Positions 1 through 6,375 of a stretch of 7,439 nt of DNA are shown one piece after another; position 1 is the stretch's first letter, and every line of letters starts with the position of its first letter. The position numbers were made by a program, and so were the translations under genes. The notes under the pieces are model-generated. The model saw nothing but the letters and a program-made list of their open reading frames with translations, did no database searches and was not told the origin of the DNA. The stretch comes from an uncultured Prevotella sp. (GTDB lineage Bacteria; Bacteroidota; Bacteroidia; Bacteroidales; Bacteroidaceae): positions 1 to 7,439 of the forward strand of contig URDV01000110.1 in the NCBI GenBank assembly GCA_900546605.1, read 5' to 3'.

Positions 1-305
1 GAATATGGGTATATGAGATAATTTTTTTACTGATACAAGACATTTCATAGCCCCCCCAAAATGATGTCGCTATATAAAATAGACGCATCTTTTACAAACT
101 ATATAACCTTAATTTGCATTATTTATACAAAAACGCACCATTTACCCCCTGCATTCTCTTCTTTACACCCCAACAGGCCATCCTTTACTCCCATTATATT
201 ACTATCAAAATACGTATTTACGTCCATTTAAGAAGTCAATATTTCCGAAAAATGGTATTTAAAATTATAGCTGTGCGCTAATCGTTTTCAACCGAAAAAA
301 ATTAA

Positions 306-342
306 GGCTGGATTACTCGCTTGTAATTCAGCCCTTTTTTTT
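306..342 (+). terminator. Strong intrinsic (probably bidirectional) terminator
   Basis: The 11-nt arms GGCTGGATTAC (306-316) and GTAATTCAGCC (323-333) pair throughout, with one G-U wobble, around a 6-nt loop. They are followed by C and eight T residues (335-342), the classic form of an intrinsic terminator on the plus strand. Read on the minus strand, the same hairpin is followed by TTAATTTTTTT, so it could also stop transcription coming from the kinase gene whose stop codon is at 540. No plus-strand gene is visible between 1 and 305. The plus-strand transcript it ends must therefore start left of the window or be an unrecognised short RNA. Confidence 0.8.
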
Positions 343-443
343 AGCAAACAGTAATAATTTAGAAAAAACTTTGTAGACTTTCAGCCAAACCCGTGCAAAG
401 CCTAAGGTGAGAAAATCTAAATCCGAAACTTGAATATAGATAT

Positions 444-476
444 CTCAATCGTCCAACCATAGACTGGACGATTGAG
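444..476. terminator. 12-bp perfect hairpin downstream of the kinase gene
   Basis: The arms CTCAATCGTCCA (444-455) and TGGACGATTGAG (465-476) are exact reverse complements around a 9-nt loop. The hairpin begins 63 nt beyond the kinase stop codon on the minus strand. Neither side has a real T run, so it is not a textbook intrinsic terminator. It could be a transcript-end or stabilising hairpin working together with the T-rich hairpin at 306-333. The pairing is seen directly; the role is inferred from position. Confidence 0.5.
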
Positions 477-539
477 TATATTGATTAGCATAGTAAAATT
501 TACCGATTGTAACAACAAAATATATTCATAACCTTCAAC

Positions 540-2576
540 CTACGAAGCAGCCTCACCCTTTAGGTTAAAATTGTAACCTTTAGGAATGCGCAATACTACA
601 CGTGTACCATGATGAGGCGGAGCAATGTTGGTAATGAGCAAACTGGCATTGCTGCGATTGTAACGATTCAAAATCTCGAGTGTACGAGTTAGTAATCGTA
701 ACCCCGTGCCTGTGTCACGATTGGTGCGCTTAATGCGACCTGGGTTATAACCTTGACCATTATCAGTAACTTGTATGGTGAGCACACCATCAACTTGTGT
801 AATGGCTATGTGTATGGCACTCTCGTCTGTTAATGTGGTAAAGGCATGCTTCAATGCGTTCTCAACAGGTATCTGCAACGACATGCTGGGCACTAACCAA
901 TCGCTCTGTTCCAAATTGGCATCAACCTGCCAAGTTACTGCGGGTAAGGCCCCCTTGCTATAATGATGTAGGTCAACAAAATGGTGCACCAATGCTAACT
1001 CATCACGCAAGGGCACTGCCACCTTACCCGATGTAAGCAAATTGCCACGTAACACATCAATCAACATTTCAACGGGTTCTACCATTTCGGGGTATCGCTG
1101 CAATCGTGGCAACACCGTACCTAACACATTAAATATGTAGTGAGGCGACACACGGTTGCGCACAATGTCCATGCGCAACTCTGTCATCTGCTCCATTTGT
1201 CGCTTTAAGCGCTCATGTGTGCGACGACGGTAAACCACTATGATGAGTGTGGCAGCTAAGCACAATGCCACTACCGAAACAATGGCTATAATTAAGTAAT
1301 TCTGCCTACGAGCCGACTGTGCCGACACCTTTGACAACGTTATTTGCTGACGCAACAATGTGGTGTCACGCTGATAGCGACCTGCCAAATCGGCCACACT
1401 ATTGCGCGTTTGTTGGTTATGAAGTGAGTCACCATAAAGTTCAGCACGTTTTTGATAGTTATAAGCACGTTGCCACTGGGCATAGCGCGCAGCATAACGC
1501 TCTAAACGGCGATAGTGTAACATGAGGTAGCGCGGTGAGCGCACCACTTGGGTAGAACCTGATAAGGGTTCAAGTATGTCGTTTACCTGGCAACCTTTGC
1601 GCTGTGCTATGTCGAGGTCAGCCAGTAGACTCTTCACATAGAACAAATTTTCGGGTGATAGCATTTCACCATTGCGCTGCAAATAGTGACGTGTATGCTG
1701 CATTTGCTGCTGTGCTTGTACCAAACTATCTTGCATCAAGTATATCTCGCCCAAATTAATGCGGCACACCTCTGTTAAATAATTATTGCCTAACTGCTGA
1801 CCAATGTGCAAAGCACGCTTAAAACTTTTTAAAGCCTCATTGTAACGTCCTTGTAGATAGTAACAGTTGCCCAACGAAAAGTGGTAGAAGTGTTGTGTCT
1901 GTAAGGAACGCTGTGCTACATCGCGAGCTGCTATATTAAAAAAATGGTGTGCCTCATTAAAGTTCTCTAACTCCATATACACTAATCCTAATCCACAACA
2001 AATAGATGCTCGATCGGTGTCATCGTGTAACGAATCGGTTAAAAAGAGGGCATAACGATAGCGCTCAGCAGCTAAGGGCATATGTCCAGCTTGCATGTAG
2101 TTGTCGGCCAGATTGATAGTTGCTGCTATCAAGTCCTTTGATTTAGGGTCGTGATTGAGCAAGGTGAAAGCACGTTCGTAACATTGTCCAGCCCTGCGAC
2201 TATTGCCCATAAACAATAGTGCATTGCCACGATGATTCCACATTAAGCCAAGAAGGTAATCATTGCCTGCATGCGTGTTACACCAATGTTCTACTTGGTT
2301 AAAGATTTGATGGCCTTGTTGCGTTTTTCCGCCACGGAATAATGCTGTGCCACGATAAAGTTGTAACCTATACCATTCGGCGCTATCAGTTACCTCATGC
2401 TGCAATTGGCTAAAAATGCTATCGGCTTTTGAGGGATTTGAAAACAACACATCACGGTTCGCTACTATTACACTATCTACATAGAGTTTGTCAACCTGTG
2501 GCTTACTTTGCCGACAACTTACAAACGACATTACAAGCAAGCCCATAACTATGATGGTTGTGATTAGTTTATGCAT
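540..2576 (-). CDS. TPR-containing membrane sensor histidine kinase, LytS/YehU type
   Basis: A 678-residue sensor kinase expected in the cell envelope. Residues 1-20 are a hydrophobic leader ending FVSC, with Cys21 as a possible lipidation site. Residues about 65-300 form TPR-like helical repeats (for example YNEALKSFKRAL), presumably periplasmic. A membrane helix at about 426-449 is followed by a basic, coiled-coil-like linker. The C-terminal kinase has the His_kinase-family phosphoacceptor motif SPHYIFN (His479), an N box VENALKHAF (Asn573), the ATP-binding DNGQGY (Asp605) and a TGTGLRLL glycine loop, so it looks active. I chose the ATG at 2574-2576 over a TTG 16 codons upstream because it begins the signal sequence directly. 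Such kinases normally phosphorylate a LytTR-type regulator, but none lies next to it in the window. The signal it senses is unknown. The gene follows parC, with a hairpin between them, so it probably has its own weak promoter. Confidence 0.88.
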   Translation of the reverse strand: MHKLITTIIVMGLLVMSFVSCRQSKPQVDKLYVDSVIVANRDVLFSNPSKADSIFSQLQHEVTDSAEWYRLQLYRGTALFRGGKTQQGHQIFNQVEHWCNTHAGNDYLLGLMWNHRGNALLFMGNSRRAGQCYERAFTLLNHDPKSKDLIAATINLADNYMQAGHMPLAAERYRYALFLTDSLHDDTDRASICCGLGLVYMELENFNEAHHFFNIAARDVAQRSLQTQHFYHFSLGNCYYLQGRYNEALKSFKRALHIGQQLGNNYLTEVCRINLGEIYLMQDSLVQAQQQMQHTRHYLQRNGEMLSPENLFYVKSLLADLDIAQRKGCQVNDILEPLSGSTQVVRSPRYLMLHYRRLERYAARYAQWQRAYNYQKRAELYGDSLHNQQTRNSVADLAGRYQRDTTLLRQQITLSKVSAQSARRQNYLIIAIVSVVALCLAATLIIVVYRRRTHERLKRQMEQMTELRMDIVRNRVSPHYIFNVLGTVLPRLQRYPEMVEPVEMLIDVLRGNLLTSGKVAVPLRDELALVHHFVDLHHYSKGALPAVTWQVDANLEQSDWLVPSMSLQIPVENALKHAFTTLTDESAIHIAITQVDGVLTIQVTDNGQGYNPGRIKRTNRDTGTGLRLLTRTLEILNRYNRSNASLLITNIAPPHHGTRVVLRIPKGYNFNLKGEAAS

Positions 2577-2616
2577 ATAAGGTTGTGATAAAAAAATGGT
2601 TACGGATAAGCAATGG

Positions 2617-2648
2617 GTTAACAAGCGGGCAAAATAACGGGTTAACGA
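2617..2648. repeat. Degenerate 8-bp GTTAACNN repeat, decayed copy
   Basis: Four consecutive 8-nt blocks can be read: GTTAACAA, GCGGGCAA, AATAACGG and GTTAACGA. The outer two match the unit of the cleaner array at the right end of the window, and the inner two are diverged. The 12-mer TAACGGGTTAAC (2635-2646) occurs identically at 7421-7432. The copy lies in the parC-kinase gap and partly forms the left arm of the terminator hairpin there. Confidence 0.5.
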
Positions 2649-2674
2649 GGCAACTCATCACCTCGAAAACCCGT
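2637..2674 (-). terminator. Hairpin terminator downstream of parC
   Basis: ACGGGTT (2637-2643) pairs with AACCCGT (2668-2674), and CGAGG (2646-2650) pairs with CCTCG (2661-2665). The two stems are separated by a 2x2 AA/AA internal loop and closed by a 10-nt loop. The hairpin starts 34 nt past the parC stop codon. On the minus strand it is followed by TATTTTG, only a short T-rich stretch, so termination may be partial and some parC transcripts may run into the kinase gene. The arms are clear; the function is inferred. Confidence 0.6.
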
Positions 2675-2708
2675 ATTTCATTTTAGAGTGAATTTTTAGA
2701 ACTACCCT

Positions 2709-5450
2709 TTATTCTACGTTGTCGAACAATGAGAGTTCACTATTTTCATCATCGTTATTAGCCTCTTCAATGTTCGTTTTTTCTTCAGCATCAGTAGTTG
2801 TTTCGGTCTCTGGGTCTAAAAAGCGAGTAGGTTCTAATTCCTCAATTCGCTCAACCGTGCAAGTGGTGAGGCGCTTACCTTTGGCCTTATAGCTCTTTAC
2901 GCCTATAAATGACTCAACATCAACCACCAATGCATCGCGAAAGTCATCATTACCACCATAGGTTACTTGCACACGCGGATACACTTGGTCAGTAAGTAAC
3001 ACAAAGCGCGAATTGGCATTGTCACCTATAAAGCTTTGTGGACGTGTTTGCACGCAACGTTCAAGCGTAAATCGCTTGACGTAAGGAAAGCCTTGCTGAT
3101 CGGCATCATAGAGCACTGCCGTCCACACCTTGTGTTCATCAAACTTTTCAACGCGCAGTATGCCTGTAGGTTCATAATGGTTGTTGAGGTCGAAGTTGGT
3201 AGTATAGAACTGACCATTTTTTAATATTACCAACACATAATCGTCAGAGTGGAACTCACCCAAATATTGGCCACGTGCATCATAATTAAGGCGTTGCACA
3301 TCATGGTCAAACCACACTTTGCGTCCTCCTAACGTTGAGGCACCATGCGCCTTGAGTATAATTTTGTGCACATCAACACGTGTGAGCAAGTTACCCCTGC
3401 TCTGTCGTCCTTTTACCAATATTTCGCCAAAGTCACGATCCATGCTGATGCGTTTCAGTTTGGGATTAGGGCGGAAGGTTACCTTTATGGTTTCAGCCTC
3501 GCCGTTGGGGTTGGCTGTGAAGTACAGAATTTTGCTGCCAGGTGTACCCATAGTCACATCGTACTCACGATCATGCGTAATGCTCGTCACGTTGAAGCGC
3601 TTAATGTAGCAAGCATTGGTGGCTCCATCACGATAAACGGCATTGTAAATGGTACGTTTATCACCTTTTTTGAACACGGCTATGTGAATAACCTCAACCT
3701 TTTTCTTCTTTTCATGCTTCATTCGCTCCGTTTCGCCAATAAACACCTTTTCGGCTACACGAGTAACTTTGTAAGTTCCGTCACGATAAAAAATGATGAT
3801 ATCATCAATGGGTGAACAGTTTTCAACAAACTCATCTTTCTTGAGCGACGTACCCATAAAGCCATTTTCACGGTCAATGTATAACTTTTCGGTAGCCTCA
3901 ATCACCTTGGTTGCCTCAATGTTGTCGAACGATCGTATTTCGGTGCGGCGTGGGTGGGCAGCAGCATATTTGTCGCGAATAAGGCGGAACCAATTGCTTG
4001 TAACCTCAACCATGTTTTGCAAGTCATGGTCAATGCGTGCCACCTCATCCTTCATGTGAGCAATGAGTTCGTTGGCCTTGTCTTTATTAAACTTAAGTAT
4101 GCGCCCCATTTTTATCTCCATCAAGCGCAATATGTCCTCACGTGTTACTTCGCGATAGAACTGCTCTTTAAAAGGAGCTAAACGGCTGTCAATGTGGGCC
4201 ACTGCAGCATCCATATCCTTAGCTTGCTCAAAGCCACGATCTTTGTAAATGCGCTCTTCTATAAAGATGCGTTCAAGCGATGCAAAGTGTAAGCTCTCCA
4301 TCAGTTCGCCACGACGAATCTTCAACTCTTGTTCAAGCAGTGAACGGGTGTGTTCAACCGAGCGACGCAACACATCGCTTACGGTTAGGAACTTAGGCTT
4401 TTTATTGTCAATAACACAACAATTGGGGTTGATGCTCGTTTCACAATCGGTGAAGGCATAGAGTGCATCAATGGCTTTATCGCTTGAGGTGCCTGGGGTG
4501 AGGTGAACATGTATTTCGGCCTCGGCTGCTGTGTTATCCTCTACCTTACGTATTTTTATCTTACCCTTTTCGTTGGCTTTTAATATGGAGTCAATAAGAG
4601 TGCTGGTAGTTTTGCCATAAGGTATTTCGGTTATGACGAGCGTTTTGCTATCTAACTTTTCAATTTTGGCACGCACCTTCACAGCTCCACCGCGCATACC
4701 ATCATTGTAACGCGACACATCAATAGAGCCACCTGTTAAGAAATCAGGGTAAAGGTGGAATTTTTCGCCATGCAAATACTTAATGGCAGCCTCGCAAAGT
4801 TCACCAAAGTTGTGAGGCAGAATTTTAGCCGACAACCCCACAGCAATGCCTTCAGCCCCTTGAGCCAAGAGCAAAGGAAACTTCACAGGTAGTGAAACAG
4901 GTTCCTTTTTACGCCCGTCATACGACATCTTCCACTCTGTGGTTTTAGGATTAAAGAGCACATCAAGTGCAAACTTTGATAGTCGTGCTTCAATGTAACG
5001 GGGTGCTGCTGCGCTATCACCTGTAAGAATGTTACCCCAGTTTCCTTGACAATCAATGAGCAAATTCTTCTGTCCTAACTGCACCAAGGCATCACCAATT
5101 GAAGCATCGCCATGTGGATGAAACTGCATGGTATGACCCACCACGTTAGCCACTTTATTGTAGCGTCCATCGTCAAGCAACTTCATTGAGTGCAGAATGC
5201 GTCGTTGCACAGGTTTTAGGCCATCACCCAAGTGGGGGACGGCACGTTCAAGAATAACGTACGAGGCATAATCAAGGAACCAATTTTGATACATGCCCGT
5301 TAGCTGCAGTTTACCATCCTCATCCTTCACCTCTGCAGGGTGATAGTCTGAGTGGGCCTCAGCAGCATTGTTAGCCTCGTCCGTCAAGGTGTTGTCAACC
5401 GCCTCAGCGGGTTTTAGTACGTCATCTTTATTCTTCTTTTCTTCGCTCAT
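2709..5450 (-). CDS. parC: DNA topoisomerase IV subunit A
   Basis: This is the 913-residue DNA-cleaving subunit of a type IIA topoisomerase. With ParE it decatenates daughter chromosomes using ATP. Residues about 50-500 form the breakage-reunion core: PVQRRILHSM, the HPHGD motif at 111-115, the catalytic Tyr152 in AAPRYIE, and the GAEGIAVGLSAKILPHNF block. Residues about 540-865 form the beta-pinwheel C-terminal domain. No canonical GyrA box (QRRGGKG) is present; the nearest match is RQSRGNL at about 682-688, which favours ParC over GyrA. Both ends carry acidic, probably disordered extensions (about 1-45 and 875-913). The residue aligned with the quinolone-binding Ser83 of E. coli GyrA is Ala116, while the Asp87 equivalent is kept (Asp120). 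The ATG at 5448-5450 is a natural start, about 30 nt from the predicted transcription start. Confusion with gyrA is the main alternative. parE is not in the window. Confidence 0.93.
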   Translation of the reverse strand: MSEEKKNKDDVLKPAEAVDNTLTDEANNAAEAHSDYHPAEVKDEDGKLQLTGMYQNWFLDYASYVILERAVPHLGDGLKPVQRRILHSMKLLDDGRYNKVANVVGHTMQFHPHGDASIGDALVQLGQKNLLIDCQGNWGNILTGDSAAAPRYIEARLSKFALDVLFNPKTTEWKMSYDGRKKEPVSLPVKFPLLLAQGAEGIAVGLSAKILPHNFGELCEAAIKYLHGEKFHLYPDFLTGGSIDVSRYNDGMRGGAVKVRAKIEKLDSKTLVITEIPYGKTTSTLIDSILKANEKGKIKIRKVEDNTAAEAEIHVHLTPGTSSDKAIDALYAFTDCETSINPNCCVIDNKKPKFLTVSDVLRRSVEHTRSLLEQELKIRRGELMESLHFASLERIFIEERIYKDRGFEQAKDMDAAVAHIDSRLAPFKEQFYREVTREDILRLMEIKMGRILKFNKDKANELIAHMKDEVARIDHDLQNMVEVTSNWFRLIRDKYAAAHPRRTEIRSFDNIEATKVIEATEKLYIDRENGFMGTSLKKDEFVENCSPIDDIIIFYRDGTYKVTRVAEKVFIGETERMKHEKKKKVEVIHIAVFKKGDKRTIYNAVYRDGATNACYIKRFNVTSITHDREYDVTMGTPGSKILYFTANPNGEAETIKVTFRPNPKLKRISMDRDFGEILVKGRQSRGNLLTRVDVHKIILKAHGASTLGGRKVWFDHDVQRLNYDARGQYLGEFHSDDYVLVILKNGQFYTTNFDLNNHYEPTGILRVEKFDEHKVWTAVLYDADQQGFPYVKRFTLERCVQTRPQSFIGDNANSRFVLLTDQVYPRVQVTYGGNDDFRDALVVDVESFIGVKSYKAKGKRLTTCTVERIEELEPTRFLDPETETTTDAEEKTNIEEANNDDENSELSLFDNVE

Positions 5451-5486
5451 CGTTGTTTATAAGGGTAGTTTCAGCTTTTTACGTTG

Positions 5487-5494
5487 CAAAGTTA
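5487..5494 (-). promoter_or_regulatory. Predicted -7 box of the parC promoter
   Basis: Read on the minus strand this is TAACTTTG, an exact match to the Bacteroidota -7 consensus TAnnTTTG. It sits in the left arm of the 5485-5518 palindrome. Transcription would start near 5480, giving a leader of about 30 nt before the parC ATG. No clear TTG-type -33 element is visible upstream on this strand. Confidence 0.65.
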
Positions 5495-5508
5495 GCAAAA
5501 GTTTTTGC

Positions 5509-5516
5509 TAACTTTG
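5509..5516 (+). promoter_or_regulatory. Predicted -7 box of the tonB-ispH promoter
   Basis: TAACTTTG matches the Bacteroidota -7 consensus TAnnTTTG exactly. A TTG at 5484-5486, 22 nt upstream, is a plausible -33 element, slightly further away than usual. Transcription would start near 5522, leaving a short leader of about 24 nt before the GTG start of tonB. Confidence 0.7.
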
Positions 5517-5545
5517 CACCTTGATAATAGAAAGAGATAGATTAA

Positions 5546-6349
5546 GTGCGTTCGTCATTCAACATATATTCAAAAGAATGGTGCGACTTGGTGTTTGAGG
5601 GTCGCAACAAAGCATATGGTGCCTACAAGCTGCGTGAGCAAACGGGGGCACGCTACAAGCGTGTGTTCTGTTTATTGTTCGGCACATTAGCGGCATTTGC
5701 CCTTTTGTTGGGTTCATGGGCCTTATATGTTCACATCATTACAGCGCGTAACATGAAAGCAGCCGAAGATGCTTTTGCACAAAAGCCTGCTGAGTTGAAA
5801 GAGGGATACAAGGTTAAATTTTTAGCCACAGCTCGTCAAGCGCCCTCGGTGCGCACTGCGCCAGGAGCTAAGTCGGCTGCCCACCCCAAAATTGTTGACG
5901 GACTGCCTCCACTTGAAGTGATTGGTGCTGACGGCCCCATTGACTATGACCCTGAAGACAAAGTTATTACTACCCCTATTATTGACACAACGGGCATACA
6001 CGATGAAACCTTGCCTATTGCTAAACAAAAGATTGTACCCACGGAGCAAGTGTCGCAGGTACCCGACTTTCCAGGTGGCTTGAGGGCTTTCATGAAGTGG
6101 CTTGACGACCACATAGTTTACCCCACTAACTGCATTAACAACAAAAAACAAGGCTCCATTACCCTTACTTTCATCATTGGGTCTGATGGCCGCGCCACCG
6201 ACCTTGATGTGAAGAATGCATTTGACCCCGAAATATTCCGCACGGCCATGAATGCGCTAAAGAGTATGCCTAAGTGGAAGCCTGGCACCGATGAGCAAGG
6301 AAACCCTACTAACGTGCGTATTACCATACCCGTTGACTTTAAAATTTAA
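5546..6349 (+). CDS. TonB family energy-transducing protein
   Basis: A 267-residue inner-membrane-anchored periplasmic protein. TonB proteins carry proton-motive energy from ExbB-ExbD to outer-membrane TonB-dependent transporters. The cytoplasmic N-terminus has the Bacteroidota-type signature DLVFEGRNKAYGAYKLR (14-30). One membrane helix follows at about 40-64, then an Ala/Pro/Asp-containing periplasmic linker (about 70-165). The C-terminal TonB domain (about 172-267) shows PDFPGG, a VYP segment, GSITLTFIIGSDGRA, SMPKWKPG and a final beta strand ending PVDFKI. The GTG at 5546 is chosen because an in-frame TAA lies immediately upstream (5543-5545) and the conserved signature begins only 13 codons later, so no ATG can serve. 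A purine-rich AAAGAGATAG lies just upstream. exbB and exbD are absent from the window. ispH follows after 26 nt with no visible promoter, so the two are probably co-transcribed. Which transporter it serves cannot be told. Confidence 0.9.
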   Translation: MRSSFNIYSKEWCDLVFEGRNKAYGAYKLREQTGARYKRVFCLLFGTLAAFALLLGSWALYVHIITARNMKAAEDAFAQKPAELKEGYKVKFLATARQAPSVRTAPGAKSAAHPKIVDGLPPLEVIGADGPIDYDPEDKVITTPIIDTTGIHDETLPIAKQKIVPTEQVSQVPDFPGGLRAFMKWLDDHIVYPTNCINNKKQGSITLTFIIGSDGRATDLDVKNAFDPEIFRTAMNALKSMPKWKPGTDEQGNPTNVRITIPVDFKI

Positions 6350-6375
6350 TTACCGCCTAAACCACTTGTTTCATT

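Larger units (their letters stand above)
1..539. other. Gene-free AT-rich intergenic region
   Basis: No reading frame here looks like a real gene. The plus strand between about 121 and 210 is strikingly poor in G (4 G against roughly 30 C by hand count), so any plus-strand RNA would be C-rich and unstructured. A 56-codon ATG frame at 61-231 fits in this stretch, but it has no recognisable family, no ribosome binding site and an odd Thr/Pro/Ile-rich composition, so I do not call it a gene. A C7 run lies at 51-57 and a 12-bp palindrome (AAATACGTATTT) at 208-219. Two hairpins, listed separately, mark transcript ends. The stretch most likely joins the 3' ends of the kinase gene on the right and an unseen plus-strand gene on the left. 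Confidence 0.6.
5485..5518. promoter_or_regulatory. 34-bp palindrome spanning the divergent parC/tonB promoters
   Basis: The arms TGCAAAGTTAGCAAAA (5485-5500) and TTTTGCTAACTTTGCA (5503-5518) are exact reverse complements separated by only GT. Each arm contains one TAACTTTG promoter box, so the parC and tonB promoters are mirror images. The palindrome could also act as an operator for a dimeric regulator; no particular regulator can be named. Because the boxes face away from each other, RNA polymerases at the two sites would compete for the shared central DNA. Confidence 0.7.

Noticed and set aside
1..48. Minus-strand frame starting ATG at 48 and open to the window edge (16 codons)
   Set aside because: Too short to judge, begins next to a G7 homopolymer, and no promoter is visible.
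51..57. C7 homopolymer as a phase-variation tract
   Set aside because: It does not lie in a gene or at a credible promoter spacer, so slippage would have no visible target.
64..90. Imperfect inverted repeat GATGTCGCTAT...ATAGACGCATC
   Set aside because: Three mismatches in the middle of 11-nt arms make this consistent with chance in AT-rich DNA.
61..231. 56-codon ATG frame on the plus strand
   Set aside because: No family resemblance, no ribosome binding site and skewed composition. G depletion alone makes stop codons rarer here, so an open frame of this length is unsurprising. Kept only as part of a finding.
2577..2624. TTG-initiated 16-residue extension of the kinase
   Set aside because: The ATG at 2576 starts a clean hydrophobic leader ending in a Cys. 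The extension would put extra residues ahead of the signal sequence and overlaps the intergenic repeat.
3345..3815. 156-codon plus-strand frame antisense to parC
   Set aside because: It lies wholly within the conserved parC coding sequence on the other strand, and its translation resembles no known protein. It is a shadow frame.
5822..6151. 109-codon minus-strand frame antisense to tonB
   Set aside because: Opposite-strand shadow of the well-supported TonB reading frame, with no independent start signals.
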